Assembly (NCBI GenBank): GCA_965178125.1
Contig: OZ237759.1
Coordinates: 372,001-436,000, forward strand
Source of the DNA: Bilabrum cf. latius
Lineage: Eukaryota > Bigyra: Bicosoecida > Bigyra > Bicosoecida
Direction: 5' to 3'
DNA: 64,000 nt
Below, one piece after another: positions 1-12,700 of the stretch (position 1 is the stretch's first letter; every line of letters starts with the position of its first letter). The position numbers and the translations under genes were made by a program. The notes beneath the pieces are model-generated. The model worked only from the letters and a program-made list of their open reading frames with translations. It was not told where the DNA came from and ran no database searches.

Positions 1-883
1 CAAACACGTCCTTGCCCCCTCGGTACACCACCAGGTTGCAGTCTCCCTGCATGCGCAGCTCGACCCCCTCGCCCGCTTTCAAGGCATCCCCGGCCCGCAG
101 CACCTGCCCCGGAGACAGCACGTCGCGGTCGGTCACTTGGTGGTATGACGATTGCAGGGCCCCTGCATCGCATTGCAGACTGTGCACGTCCTCCCGCACC
201 TCCAGATCGTAGTAAAAGTACCCCGCACGATTCGGAAGGTGCGTCAAATATTCGGTGCTCCATAGCAGCTGCGCGCCTTCCTGAAGGAGAACGGCAACAC
301 TGTCCCCCTGGACCAGAAACGTGTCGACTTTTGGTGTGAAGACAGAGGATTGCACACGCCAGAGGTACTTACCTGTATCCGTGTCGATGATGGCCAGGTC
401 TCCATCCGTGCTGCACGATGCATCGGTCAAGATCAACGCACAGTGGTTGGCCTGCTCCGAGCCGTCGGAGTTGCCCGAGTAGAACTAGTCCCCACTGGGA
501 TGGCCAATACTGTCATACTCTCCATAAACGACCAGCTTGCAGTCAGCCCGGAGCCACACCCTCGTCGGACCCTTGGACAAGGCGTTATCAAGCATGGTCA
601 TGGCGGAATGTAGAATCTCGCCCCTCCGGAGTCTGTCGCCCTCAGCCGGCTTCCTCGAAGCCAAGGCCTTGACATCGCAAGAGTACGTGTCAATTTTGTC
701 AATGTTCAGGAGTGCCTCCCACCTGGTGCGGCTATGTTGCCTGCTGCTGGCGCGGACCGAGGCCAACGACGTAGATCTAGAGCCAGCGCTGCGAAGGTGC
801 TGCTGGCCTGCTGCTCGTCGCCCGTGCACAGTTACCGCCGAGCAGGCGGCGAGAGCTACCAATATTGTAACGATTGATTGCAT
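1..883 (-). CDS. Secreted B-lectin (bulb-type mannose-binding) protein, C-terminus beyond window
   Basis: The ATG at 881-883 is followed by a hydrophobic signal peptide (VTILVALAACSAVTVHG). Repeated B-lectin strands follow, with motifs such as MQGDCNLVVY and LLWST, so a secreted or surface carbohydrate-binding role is likely. One in-frame TAG (485-487) lies between conserved segments. The protein aligns along its whole visible length with the lectin at 34,853-36,508. The reading frame leaves the window at base 1, so the C-terminus is missing. A GGTAAGTACC string near 364-375 looks like a splice donor but is coding, because the paralogue has GGCAAGTACC in the same place and reads on. The ligand cannot be inferred. 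Confidence 0.8.
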
Positions 884-1407
884 CCCTATAGATCTGAGGT
901 TGGTGCAACCGTTGTGTTACTTCACTGCAGTGGGCGGCAAGGAAGTCGCGAGTGGCCGCCGCGCCGCGCCGGCGGCACTGGCAGCGGAACCTTCAAGTTG
1001 GGCTGCGGCGGACGGCGGCCTTGTACGAGCCAAACTTTCGGCTTGGGCCTGGGAAAACTTCGTCCAAGCATTGCATTTATATTCAAACAAGATTTGCCGC
1101 GATGTCAGAGATCACGCCCAAGCGGAACTCTCGGCTCGGGCGCGGTTAAAATTTATAAACACAATCGGCTTGGGCGAACTTGTACCAGATCAATTCAAAA
1201 GTTTGGCTCGTGCACGACCGCCGTTCGCCACTGACAAGGCTCCGCGGCGGCGCCCCGTGGCAGCGGGGGGTGGGGCGACCTGACGCGCACTGCGAGTAAA
1301 TAAATACTCACAAAGTAACGCAACCGGTGGCAGTGGCTGCGCATCTGCGGACGAGTTCTAAAGACAAACTTGTTGATCACATACAGAAAGCCACTGCCCC
1401 GCCATAA
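884..1407. other. Intergenic, lectin 5' flank
   Basis: No supported gene. The first ~60 bases resemble the flank upstream of the second lectin (34,805-34,852): both carry a TTGCCGCC-ACTGCA block and a GTGAAGT-ACAACGG block just before the ATG. The lectin duplication therefore included its promoter-proximal DNA. The rest contains weak repeats of a GGCTTGGGC motif (1029-1180). Confidence 0.5.
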
Positions 1408-4400
1408 TCACCGGAGCTTCGCCATGGCCGCCTGGACCGCCCCGGCAGCTCCCTTCTTGCCGTTGCACCTCCCTGCGAGGTAGCTTGTCGCCTTGGCTCC
1501 CAGCAGCCGGATCTCATCCCTGTGGCCCGCCAGCTTGGTGGCCATGCAGGCGACCACCAGGGCAGTGACCCATACGCTCCTGACATCCTCCTTGCTGAGC
1601 CCTCCCGCCCAGGGCGCGGCAGACGGCACATCTGCGAGGATCGCCTTAACCGCTCCCATGTCTCTGACCATGAGGATTGCGCGCAGCTGCTCGTCAGTGG
1701 CCACGAAGGACCCGTCGGCCTGCTGCGCCTGCACCACCTGGTCCAGCGACCTTGCCACCTCCGCTGCACTAGGCCCCCCCGCGGCCCCCTCCTCCGCTTC
1801 CTCCTCCTCGGCCTCCTCGATGGCATCGTCAGTGTCGTCCTCGTCCAGCGCCCCGCCGCGGGACAGCCGGTCCGCGCTGGCCACCGAGCTAAAGTCGCTG
1901 TGGTCACTGCCGGCCTCGGCCACGGCCATGCCGTCGGGGATGGCAGCCGCCCAGCTTCCGCCCAGAGCCATCGAATCCAGCTCTGCACCTGCTCCTGCCC
2001 CTGCTGGCGCCATGCCCGGCCTAGACAGAGCTACTGGCATGTCCCTGTGTCTGCCCTTGGTCTCAAGCTCTGCTGTAGCCGCCATGGGCTACATTGCTGA
2101 AGCTGGCATGCCCCTGGATCTCGCCTTGCTCTTCTTCATGCTCCTGGGCATGGCCCCAATCGCCATCGCCTGGCTCACCGCCACCTCGCCGCGTGCACCA
2201 ACTGAGTACTTCTCCCGCCCTCCTCCTCTCCTCCGTTGAACCTCCCGGTACCCCCCAAACAGCTGCTGCTGCTGCTGCTGCTGGGCTGCACTGGAAGAGC
2301 TCGAGGGGTGCTGCTGATGCTGCTGCTCGGCCTTGGGCTTTACCTTGACCGTCTTGAGCGCATCCGCGAGAGCTCCCTCCACCGTACGACCGACGGCGAC
2401 GATGGAGGTCTGCGAGGTCACGATCCCAGCCGCCAGCGCCAGCTCCAGGGCCTGACGAGTGAGGCCAGGGGCACCGGTCCCCGCCTCTTTGGCACTGGCT
2501 TGCAGTTCCTTGCACACGGCATACGCCGCCGCTGCAACCACCGCACCGGGGCCAGGGGGCGCCCCCTCGCCCTCCGCCTCTGGGGGCACCCAGCCCTCGG
2601 GGGCCGATTCCTCGGCCAATGCCGCCGCCGCAGGTGCAGCTTGCCCCCCGGCTTTTCCAGCCTCCACGCTTGCGGCCACTTTGTCCTCTTTATCGCCGGC
2701 CTCGGCGCCGCCTTCCGGCCCTCCACCAAACAGAGCGTCAAAGTCGTCCTCTTCCTCGCCCGCCTCGGCCGCCTTGTCCAGCGCGGCCGCGGTGGCTGCC
2801 GATTCGGCGCCCAGAGACAGCTGCACGTTGTTGTTGCTCACGAGCGCCTCCGCACCACCGTGCCCTGCACCCGACGATGGATCGCTCGCGCCTCCTGCCG
2901 CAGATGCACCGGCACCATCGCCAGCTGGTCCAGCCAGCCTCGCGTCCACCTACCACTCCAGCGGGCCGTCGGGGCCCTGGGCAGAGACCTTGACCGTGGC
3001 AGACTCGGGGAGCGAGCCCCCGTCCCCGGGTGTCTTGAGGATAGCAAACAGCTGCAGCCGCTGGCCAGCATACACCGCCTTGTTGGTGCCTGCCTGGTAC
3101 TGGATGAACGGCGCCAGCTCGCCCCAGTCCACGTTCAGCCCGGTGATCCCAGGGAACAGCACCCTCTGCATGGCCCGCGCCACCACGGGCTGCAGCCTGG
3201 TCTTGTCGCGCACCATCTCGGAGGCACCCTTGGAGGCATCTGCCACTCCCTTGACCAGAGCTTCGGAGGCGCCCGCGCCGATCCCGATCGTGAACACGCG
3301 CACGCCCAGACGGTCCTAGAAACCACCCGCGGCGGCCACCAGCTCGGCCGTGTTCCGCACTGCCCCGTCGGTCAGCAACACAACCTGCTTCGACCTGTTT
3401 TCGTGCACCTCTGGAGGCACGTCGGCCAGACCGCTCCCCGCTCCGGGCCCCGTCCGCCTGCCTCCCCTGTGTCCAGGTCTCGGGGCACCCCTCATGCGAC
3501 CGCTCTTGTGCTCCTTGCCGAAGCCCATCCTCAGCTCCCCGCTCTCGCCCACCTGGTCCAGAGACAGCGCGCCCGCTGCTACCCGGAGCGGCGTCAGGAT
3601 CCGCGTGCCTCCCAGGCTTGGCTTCATGCTCGCCACGAATTTGCGTGCTTTGGCCAGGGCTGCCTGGTCGTACGGCCTCGCTCCCTCGTGGAAACAGGGC
3701 AGCACCTTGGACCCGAAGGCCAGCACCTGGAAGGTCGCAGAGGGCGGGAGGGCTCTAAGGGCCAGCTGAAGGGTGTTCTTCATCTGAGACATGCGGCCCT
3801 GGTTCCGCATGCTTCCGCTGCAGTCGGCCACGAACGTCACCTCGGTGCGAGGCCCATTGGCGAAGCCCGCGCCTGGCGCAACGTTGGGGACTAAGGAGAG
3901 GCCGAGCGCGGCCGCGGGCGTGGAGGTAGGGCCGCCCTTGGACTTGACCGAGGTCGGCCACGTCTCCACCGCGGTCTCGGGGGCGCAGGCCGCACTCGTC
4001 ACAGCTCTGGCGCGGTAGTCCGCCGTGGCCCCGCTGCGGGGAGGCTGGAAGCGCACGAGGGCCACTTTGCCCTCGTCCAGGATGCGAGTCTCGGCGCCTG
4101 CCACCTCTACCTTGACTTCGGTGATGGGGGCCGCGGAGCGGAACCGCATGGTGACCTGCGCGGCGCCCAGCATCTCGCCCTCCTTCCCCTTGGCCTCTGT
4201 GTCCTATGCAGCGGCCGAGGCGGCGGCGGCAGGCTCGGGCCCGGTTGCCTCGTCCTCCTCTTCCTTCGCCGAATACCGAGGAAACAGAGCCACTGGGACC
4301 ACTGCTTCAATTCCAACGCCTCGCAAGTTTGTAGAGCTTGCATTGAAGCCCGAAACGCCGCATGGCGCGGCGTACTTGACCACGACGGTCGCCTCTGCGC

Positions 4401-5153
4401 CTGGCTCGAGATTCCCGAGGCTCATTCGGAACGTGTCCGACGAGTCAGGACTCGCCTGCGGGAAGCTAGTTAGTCCAATCAATAAATGGGAGCAAAATGT
4501 TTTCCAAATGGGGTCCAGCGCGCGAGAATCACCACAAACACCGTGCAAACCGGCAGTCGGAAGCTCGCTTGCCGTGCGACTTGCGATTCCGACAGCTTGC
4601 ACGTGATATTACAATCGCAATTCCTTTGAGATAAGGTAACTTGCTGCTAAACAAGCCGTTGTTACGTGGATCGTATGGTACAACCGCGTTCTTGGATGAA
4701 CAAGGCGATTGATTGCTTGGTAGCCAAGCACCCCGAGAACAAGCTCAGCTTGGATGCACCATGGACTTGAAAGCGTATTTTTGTGCCGCCATGTAAACTT
4801 ACTTCGAGCAATACAGCCTACCGTCCGGAGGCGATGCTGTCGTCGTATTCATCTGCGGCTGCCTCAGATCCCTTCACCACACCAACGACGGTTCGACCTC
4901 CCATCTTGGCCAGCAGCCCACACAGGGACGCGTCCTTGATCATAGGAAGCTCAGCATCAATCTCAATCGCAGTCTTCTCGTCAGAGTTGGACACGGTATA
5001 CGAGCATGTCAGCATCGTCATGGATCCCACGACATCCGCGAAGATCTTGTACTTTGCAGGCTGAACTTCCTCTCGGGGTGCAGGAACCGCTGGGATTCGG
5101 CCAGCGTCACCCTCTGCAGGCAGTCGTTTGGCTTTGAGCGAAAATTTACCCAT
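1408..5153 (-). CDS. VIT and von Willebrand A domain protein
   Basis: There are two exons: 5153-4803 and 4455-1408, with a GT-AG intron at 4456-4802 (GAA|GTAAGT, CGCAG|GCG) that keeps phase 0. The protein is about 1132 aa. Residues ~1-145 are a VIT domain, including the EYDDSIASGRQAVLLE stretch where Q is TAG. A VWA domain follows with the metal-binding DxSGS motif (DCSGSM, near residue 328). The C-terminus is Ala/Glu-rich with a Gln run and ends in the W-T-A-L / K-A conserved tail seen in many VIT-VWA proteins. Five TAG codons are in frame: 4818-4820, 4204-4206, 3316-3318, 2950-2952 and 2089-2091. The stop is TGA (1408-1410). There is no signal peptide, so it is probably intracellular. The start is the first ATG of the exon; TTG and CTG upstream were not used. 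The function of such proteins is usually unknown. Confidence 0.85.
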
Positions 5154-5285
5154 TCTATTTATCCTTGGTAGCAAAAAGAAATGCCAGGAAGCCTATTATC
5201 GGTTCGGCCAGACAGCCCAAACCGGAACTCGAAGTTCCAGGCGAGAACGCACCAAAAGTGATGCTTGGCCACCGTAGCACGACGA

Positions 5286-6885
5286 TCAAAACGGCATGTG
5301 GGGGTCATAGCACACGCCCCCTTTGATGTCGCACGCCTTCCCCGACGGGCAGCAATGCTGGTGGTCACCGCAGTTGGCTGCATCCGCCTCTGGGCAGCAG
5401 GCCCACATGCCTGTGGTCAGCTGGGCGCAGGTGTTGCCGGCTGGGCACGTGGCCACACCATCCGGGCAAACCACGGCCGCGCCTTCATGTGATACATCCG
5501 TCGCGATAACGATTTCCTCCCCGCTGGGATCGGTGTCAGCCTCGTGGAACAGTGCAGGCTTGGAGCAGTCCGCCCCAGCCCACCCGCTCCCGCACTGGCA
5601 TGCAGTGTCGTTCAGCACGCAGCGCCCATGCCCAGAGCACTTGCTCGCCTGACACTGACACCGCTCCCGCAGCACCCCGCTGGCCCACGGCTTGAACGTC
5701 CCCTGGTAGTACTCCCTGAGGGCCTTCATGCCCACCCCCCCCACCGCGGGGTCACCCCACACGAGCACCGCAGCAACGGAGGGAAACTCGAACGGGATCT
5801 AAAAGTCCGCCTCCAGGTCCTTGATAGGCAGCCAGAATGGCCCCGCTCCCGCCCTCATCCAGCTGAAGGGCACCACCTCCAGCTGACGACCGGTGGCCTG
5901 CAGGGTCTGCTGCACGATCCTCTCGGACTCGTTGAGCAGCTGTCGCACGAAGGTGGCGTTGTTGGGCCCGTAGGGAATCTTTGCCTTGTTCTTCAGGTAT
6001 AGCACAGGAAACAGCGCATCAACCTCGTTCCAGAGCCACTGCAGCGCATCGTTGTGAGCCTGTTGCGCGGGACCCGCCTCCGGGCTCTGGTAGCTGTGCC
6101 ACAGCCGGGCCACCGTGTCGTAGAAACCCACCTTGGCACTTGGCCTCATCTTTTTAATCGTCTGGATGGTCGTGAGGTAGTACTCCCTCGATGCAGACTC
6201 GAACTGCGCCTGCGCCGCCAGCTGCACTCTGGTCATGTTGCTCCTCCAGTCGGGGTGCTGGGCGAGCACGATCTCCATCGAGGCGTTCATGTAGCCCCCG
6301 AACAAGAACTTGTCCCACACCGGCTGCCAGCCCTCATAGTCCAGGCCGATGTAGCCGCTAAAATCCTTCGGCAGCGTCATTTCAACGGCTCGCTGCAGCT
6401 TTTCGACGTGCCCGGAGAGGCCGCCCGTCAGGTTCTGAGGGACGCCGCCGTTGTCGAAGCGGTAGGGGTTGCCCGGCGTGCCCTCGCCGTACGCTGAGGG
6501 GTGCGTGCCGTACGTTTGGGCACCCACCCAGCTGGCTTCGGCTCCGTTATCAGTCCCAGTGTATCTGCGTAATCGTACAATAGCGTTCGTTTGCAGCTAC
6601 ACGTTCACGCACGAGCTGTCTAGTGAATGCAAATGCCGGCTTGACTTACCCGCAACCACCAGCCTGTGTTGCAAACGCCGGTATCCCAGAAAAATTTAAG
6701 CCGGTATTTTGAGGCTCAAAGTTGGTGTTCATGATGAAAGATTGGAACGCGACCCTGCCATCCGGACAAATCGTTGGCGGTGAACTGGCTATGTTGTCCG
6801 CCCCTGTGAAATCAATCAATGACGTATTCTACGCCAACGACAAGGATACAACAGTTACTAGCGTGAGCACTGCTTGCTTCCGCAT
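5286..6885 (-). CDS. GH56 hyaluronidase-like secreted enzyme with EGF and granulin modules
   Basis: Exon 1 is 6885-6650 and exon 2 is 6564-5286; the 85-nt intron has a GTAAGT donor and a GCAG acceptor. The protein is about 504 aa. A signal peptide starts it (MRKQAVLTLVTVVSLSLA). The GH56 core is clear: LDYEGWQPVW corresponds to the family DWExWRPxW, keeping the Asp and the catalytic Glu (near residue 155). LQWLWNEVDALFPVLYL matches the conserved WLWxESxALxPSIYL strand. The C-terminal part has an EGF-like module (CSGHGRC...CQCGSGWAG) and a granulin-type Cys pattern (CPDG...CCPEADAANCGDHQHCCPSG). TAG occurs at 6829-6831, just after the predicted signal cleavage site, and at 5799-5801; the stop is TGA. 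GH56 cleaves hyaluronan or chondroitin in animals; the substrate here is unknown. Confidence 0.85.
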
Positions 6886-7021
6886 TGTGTATTGGCGTGG
6901 CGACCACGAAACACAGAGACTCGGAGTGCGACAGTTTGCTCCGATCGAATACGCTGATGCCTCGTTCGCAGAACGGATCTTCGGTCGCCACTCGGCACTC
7001 ATTAACACACCTACTACAACC
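6886..7021. promoter_or_regulatory. Divergent intergenic region, likely shared promoter
   Basis: Only 136 bp separate the hyaluronidase-like ATG (minus) from the LRR ATG (plus), so both promoters and both 5' UTRs must lie here or overlap the genes. No TATA-like box is evident. Confidence 0.5.
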
Positions 7022-8418
7022 ATGGCTGAAGTGAGTTGAGCACTCATTATTGTTTTCAAGATTAAGTGTTGATTCCTGTGTCCATTGTGCCGCAACTACC
7101 CTGTATTGCGGTGGTACGGTCATCTGCTAGTCCGCACGCGGCAACTTCGCGCCAGCGCTAGTATGCACGCATGGTTGAAACTCACAGTTTAACGGGACTA
7201 TTGAGAACAAAATATACATGCTCACATATCTGACGCTACAGATCCTCTTGGGGTGTGTTTTGGGCCGAGATTCTGCTTGGGTAGACAGCAGGTCGGTTCG
7301 TTCTCGACGAGCAGAACCTGTTGATCCTGCCACCCTTCTCTTTTGGATTGGATTGCACGAACTTTTCCCATGGAACCTTGCATTCATTGTTATTGACAGT
7401 CTGATGTCCGATCGTATGATATCCTTTCCGTTGTAATCCATCGGCGCAGGCAGGAGACTGGAAAGCAGCCGCGGGGGAAGTCTTCGCCGGGGACGAGCCG
7501 GGGTGCATCGACATCTCGGACCAAGAGATCGGGGACGAAGGAGTGAATGAACTGTCCAAGATGATCATGGGTGCCCCCGACAAGGTCATGAGCATCTTTG
7601 CCATGCGGTGCGGCATGTCAGCTGACGGCCTGGCCACGCTCTGCAAGGCGCTCGCCGCGGTGCCAGAGCTACGCATGGTGGACGTGTCGGGCAACGAAGT
7701 TGGACCCGAGGGAGCAGCCTCCATCGCTGCTCTGATATCAGAGGGCAGCGCGGAGAACATCGTGGCCGGCGAGTGCGGGCTGGGAGACGAGGGTGCCGCC
7801 GCCATCGCCGGCGCGCTAAAGGGCAACGAGAACGTGGGGCGACTCAACCTGCCCGGGAACGGGATCGGTGACGAGGGCCTCGCAGCTCTGGCGGACATGT
7901 TCTCCTCCAACAAGATGTGTGGTGCCGTGGTGCTGGGCGACAACGAATTCGGGGCGGAGGGAATGACCGCCTTCGGGGAGGCCTTTGCCGCCAGCGAGGT
8001 GATCGAGATGCTGCGGCTCAACAACATCGGGGCCGATGCTGCGGGGGCCTTTGCGGAGGCTGGGCTGGCGGGGAACACGGGCTGCTACGAGCTGTGCCTG
8101 GCCGACTGCGGCATGGGCCCCGAGGCCATGGGCAAGGTGGCAGAGGCCCTCAAGGCCAACAAGGGCGTCATCGAGCTGGACCTGTCAGGAAACGGCGACT
8201 GCGGGGATGAGGGGGCGCTGGCACTCGCTGCCATGCTGGGTGCGAACTCCACTATCGAGAGCCTGGACCTGACCGGCTGCGGCATCGGCAACGAGGGCGC
8301 CACTGCCCTCATCGAGGCATTCAAGGCCAGCGGTACGCTCAGCAGCCTGACGCTGGACGACAACGCGGCAGACGATGACGTGATGGCGCAGCTCGAGGCG
8401 GCGGCTGAGGCCAAGTGA
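7022..8418 (+). CDS. Leucine-rich-repeat (RNI-type) protein 1
   Basis: Exon 1 is only 9 nt (7022-7030, Met-Ala-Glu) and is followed by a GTGAGT donor. The intron is 7031-7449 and the acceptor is GCAG. Exon 2 is 7450-8418 and ends in TGA, giving about 325 aa. The body is a run of ~28-residue ribonuclease-inhibitor-type LRRs with ExGxxALAxxL and LDLSxNxxGDEG signatures, for example DLSGNGDCGDEGALALA. It is acidic, soluble and without a signal peptide, so it is probably a cytosolic scaffold. There is no in-frame TAG. The microexon start is supported by the paralogue at 8678, which has the same architecture. The partner is unknown. Confidence 0.85.
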
Positions 8419-8677
8419 AGCGAGATCTCGCGCGCGCATATACGTAGAGACAGACAGCTAGTAGCTGCGACTCGGGAATGTGCCAGTGGCCCCCCATCTG
8501 CATGTTGAAATGCTTGTCAACTTAATCACGCAATAGGCACTCGCTACCACCGCGCTACTCAAGGCCTGCCTAATACCCTGCGCCCCCCACTCGTCATCCG
8601 TAAAATAGAGAGTGGAACTGGCTCCCGCGAGAGCCGTCGCGCAGGTCCACTTCGAAGCACAGGTATCGACAGAAGCA

Positions 8678-9567
8678 ATGGCGGTGAGTTTGTTCCTAGC
8701 GGTATTCACATGAAGTCATCAACCGTACGTTAAATCATCCGGTCCTCGCTCGTGTCGTGCATCATGCCGCGCCCGCGGATCCGGCGACATTGGATGGAAG
8801 TGCAGCTATTCGCTCGGCTGCTCCCCGCGGTTCGATCATCTGCGCATTGGAGGAACCCACAAAAGGCCTGCAGGACTATTATATGCCATTTCACAAGTTA
8901 CAGGCTAAGTTTCATCGCGAGCAGCCTTCGCACGGACGACTGCGTTGCGACCACGCCTGGGTCTGCTACCCCGCTTCTGGTTTACTCGGATCGGTCGCGC
9001 TTGCGAGAGGCATATGCCGCTCTTTTATGTCAACAGGCTACATTGAGCGCTCATTGATTCCATTCGTATTGGTTGTGCGAAGGTGCGATTCCTCTTGTCC
9101 TGCAGGCATTCCTAAATGCAGTGAAGGAGTTTTTTGCCGATGAGGAGCCAGGATGCGTTGACGTCACCGACGAGGATATCACGGACGATGATGCGGTGGA
9201 GCTTGCAAACATGGTGGAAGACATGCCTGAGCAGGTGTCCAGCTTCCTCGCGAAGAATTGTGGGCTCACTTCTACCGCGATTACCACCCTAGCAGACGCA
9301 CTCACCAATACAGATGTCGTCGAAGTGGACCTATCGATGAACCCTGATTGCGGAGACGACGGAGCAATGGCACTCGCAAATATGTTGGAGGATAGCCCGA
9401 TGCTGGAGACTCTCAACCTGACTGGTTGCGGCATCAGCAGCGAAGGTGCGACCGCACTGATTGAGGCATTCAAGGCAAACGAAAACCTCACGAACCTCGT
9501 ACTAGAAGACAATGATATTGACGACGAGCTTCTCGCTGAGTTAGACGATGAGATTGAAGGTGACTGA
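8678..9567 (+). CDS. Leucine-rich-repeat protein 2, short paralogue
   Basis: Exon 1 is 6 nt (8678-8683, Met-Ala) with a GTGAGT donor. The intron is 8684-9105 (TGCAG acceptor). Exon 2 is 9106-9567, ending in TGA, for about 155 aa. The N-terminal block (FADEEPGCVDVTDEDI) and C-terminal block (LTGCGISSEGATALIEAFKA) match LRR protein 1, but about six central repeats are absent. Codon use is visibly less GC-rich than in LRR protein 1. Tandem duplication followed by internal loss, or by expansion of the other copy, fits best. Confidence 0.8.
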
Positions 9568-9732
9568 GTGGATGGTGCAGTTCGTGATGAAGCAGCGGAT
9601 TCAAGTGCAACTGCAACTGCAGCCAATCAGGCGGGCACTGGCAGGAGTGCTGCTAGTAGTGATAGCACCGCACTAGCTCACGTGTTCAATTCCAGAAAAA
9701 TATCATACAGATCAATATTCCATGCATGTCGC

Positions 9733-12700
9733 TCATTCGTCATCAGCTGAATTGCCAGAAAGGCTCCATAGCTTGCCGTACAGCTCGCACCTGCCGAGCA
9801 ACTCGTCGTGCGTGCCGGCGTCCACCACGCTCCCTTGGTCCATGACCACGATCTGGTCACTGGACGCCACGGTGGCCAGCCTGTGCGCGATTTGCACCGT
9901 GGTGAATCCCACGTGCCCCTGCTTCGCCTTGGTGGTCAGCTCCTCGATCGTCCGCATCACCACCTCCTGTGACCTGGAGTCCAGCGCCGACGTGGCCTCA
10001 TCAAAGATCAGCAGCTTGGGCTTCCGGACCAGCGCCCTGGCGATGCAGATCCTCTGTTTCTGGCCTCCGCTCACCTTGGCCCCTGAGGCGGACCCCACCT
10101 CCGTGCTGTACCCCTCCGGCATGGTCCGAAGGTTCTCCACGAACTCGTCCGCGTTGGCCAGGCGGCACGCATCTCGAACGGCGGGCAGCACCCCGTGCGG
10201 GGCCCTCTCTTGCCTCCACGCGACCAGCTCACCCGGCGACGTATCCACGGCATCATCACCACCTGTGGCGTCGTCATCACTCCGAGGCCTCCCGGCGGCC
10301 TTGCCATCGTCCCCGGCAGGCATGCCGTACGCGATTGAAGACCCTACCGTGCCCGGCAGAAGCACTGGCTCCTGCTGCACGAAGCCGAGGGCCGCCCGCA
10401 GCGATGCGGTGTTGATGGTCTGTACGTCCATGCCGTCGAAGAGGACCTTGCCCTTCTGAGGGACGTACTGCTTCAGCAGCAGCTTCACGATGGTGCTCTT
10501 GCCCGAGCCGGAGGGTCCCACGAGCGCGTTGACCGTGCCTGCCTTGAGGGTCAGGCTGACGTTGTTGAGGACCCATTCGTTGGGACGGGTGGGGTAAGCC
10601 AGACTCACGCCCCGGAGCTCCACCTCCCCCCTAACCTCGGCGGGGTTGAGCATGATGCCCTCCTGGCTCAAGGGGTCGATGGGCTTGACGCGGTCGATGA
10701 GGGAGAAGATGCTGCGCTTGGCGGCCTCGGCGTGGGAGGCGTCCGTCCCCTGCGAAGCCGCTGCCCCTGCGCCAAAGGCCCCCCACATGAGCGTGAACAT
10801 GGCTGCCAGCAGGTCGCCGATCGCGATGTGTCCATCCCGCACGAAGATGGCCCCGACGTAGAACACCACCGCGAATACGGCAAACTGGGCGCACTGACTG
10901 ATCCCGTAGCTGAATCCAGCTGTCCATGCCCTCACTTTGAGCGGCCCCATGGCGGCTTCTCCTGCCTTGCGGAACAGGTTCAGGATGGAGCGGTGCATGG
11001 AGAACGCGTGCACCGTGCGGATGTTGGCCACAGCCTCGCCGGCGACGTCACCGCTGCCCTCGTACTCGCTTCCGGTGCCGTCCGAGCCATCCTTGTTTGC
11101 CTGCTCTTCCAGCATGCCCGCCACAGCGAGGGCGGGTGCCAGCGCCAACACCAGGAGAGTGATCCTCCACGACCTGGAGAATGCCAGCGCCACTCCGATC
11201 ACCATCGAGAAGAGCGTCTGCACGTACAGGGCATATTTTTCTCCTAGAGTAGCCCGAATCGAGGCGCAGTCGCCTGAGAGACGTGCCGCCAGCCGCCCCG
11301 TGCTGTTCCTCCTCTCGTCGAAGAAGCTTGGTTCGCAGCGCAGGATCGCCTCGAAGTAGTCCACCCGGAGCCTCCTCGTCATGCGCTCCCCCACTACGCC
11401 GAACGCCCAGAACTGGCCGAGCTGGGCGAAGATCGACACGACACCAACACACAGGAACACAATCATGTACGTCAAAGACTCGCGCTCGAGAGTCTCGTCG
11501 TCCTTGTACAGCACCTCCACCAGATCGCCGAAGCCGTATCCAATCAACGGAAACACCGCTCCGTTGAACGCGGCGCATGCGAGTCCAAGCAGCAGAATGG
11601 GCCAGTCGTCGCGCGAGTACTCCCACACGCGCCACGCCCCAGGGTCGGGCAGCTTCTCATCTTCCTTGCGCAGCTGCTGGTCAAACTCATCGTCGGGAAT
11701 GACCTCGTCGCTGGCCTCAAGCTTAGCCGTTGCCTTCGGGGCGTCGGAGCTGGCGTCGTCGGACTGCACGTCCCCAGGTGCCACGCGCCGGGGAGACTCC
11801 TTGCCAGTGTGACGAGAGGACGATTTGGTGGTGGACACGTGCACCAGAGCAGTGCTTGCAGACGCAGCGCCCGTGTCTGCATCATCTAGGGTGGTAGAAC
11901 CGGCGGCTCCTCCGACGGATGCTTCGCTTCGGCCGATGTCACTGCCGCTCTTCACAGCCGCAGGCCCGATGTCGCTCTCGCTCTCGCTGATGTTGTCCCT
12001 AGCAGACGCTCGGTACAGCCTGTAGTATTCCCCGTCGTGATCCTGCATGAGATCCTCGTGGTTGCCCTGCTGCACGATCCTCCCGTGTTCCATCACCACG
12101 ATCTTGTCGGCTCCCTTGACCGTGGACAGCCGGTGCGCCACGATCACCTGGGTGAAAGGCCGCCCTTGTTCCCTGGCGTCCCTCCTCATGGAAGCGAATG
12201 ACTCCTGCAGCATCTTCTCGCTGTGGGTGTCCAGGGCACTCGTGCTCTCGTCGTCAAGGAACACGCGAGGTGCCCGGATGACGGATCTCGCGATGGCGAT
12301 CCTCTGCTTCTGGCCCCCGCTGACGGTGCTCCCGCCCTCTCCCACGTACGAGTCGTAGCCCTGCTTGAGCTGCGTGATGAAGTCATGCGCCACCGCCACC
12401 TTGGAGGCGTGCTCCACCTCGCTCTGAGGGATGCCGTCGGCGTTATTATCGGCGGATCGCCCGAATTTGATGTTCTCTCCGATGGAAGCCATGAAGAGGG
12501 CGGGCTCCTGCTGCACCACCCCGAGCACGCGGCGGTACGAGTTCACGTTGAGGCTCCGGATGTCCTGCCCGTCCAGCTGCACCTGTCCCGACTGCGGGTC
12601 GTACAGCCGCTGCAGCAGCTGCAGTGCGGTGCTCTTGCCAGACCCGGAACCGCCCACGAGCGCCACGGTCTCGCCCGGCTGGATCTCGAGAGAGAACTTG

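Noticed and set aside
357-377. GGTAAGTACC as a splice donor in the first lectin
   Set aside because: The paralogue reads through the same codons with GGCAAGTACC and the lectin fold continues unbroken.
6722-7039. Plus-strand ORF upstream of LRR protein 1
   Set aside because: It is antisense to the first exon of the hyaluronidase-like gene, whose signal peptide and splice sites are clear.
7312-7333. AACCTGTTGATCCTGCCA resembles the 5' end of 18S rRNA
   Set aside because: The match is short, lacks one G, and the following bases diverge at once; it lies in the intron of LRR protein 1.
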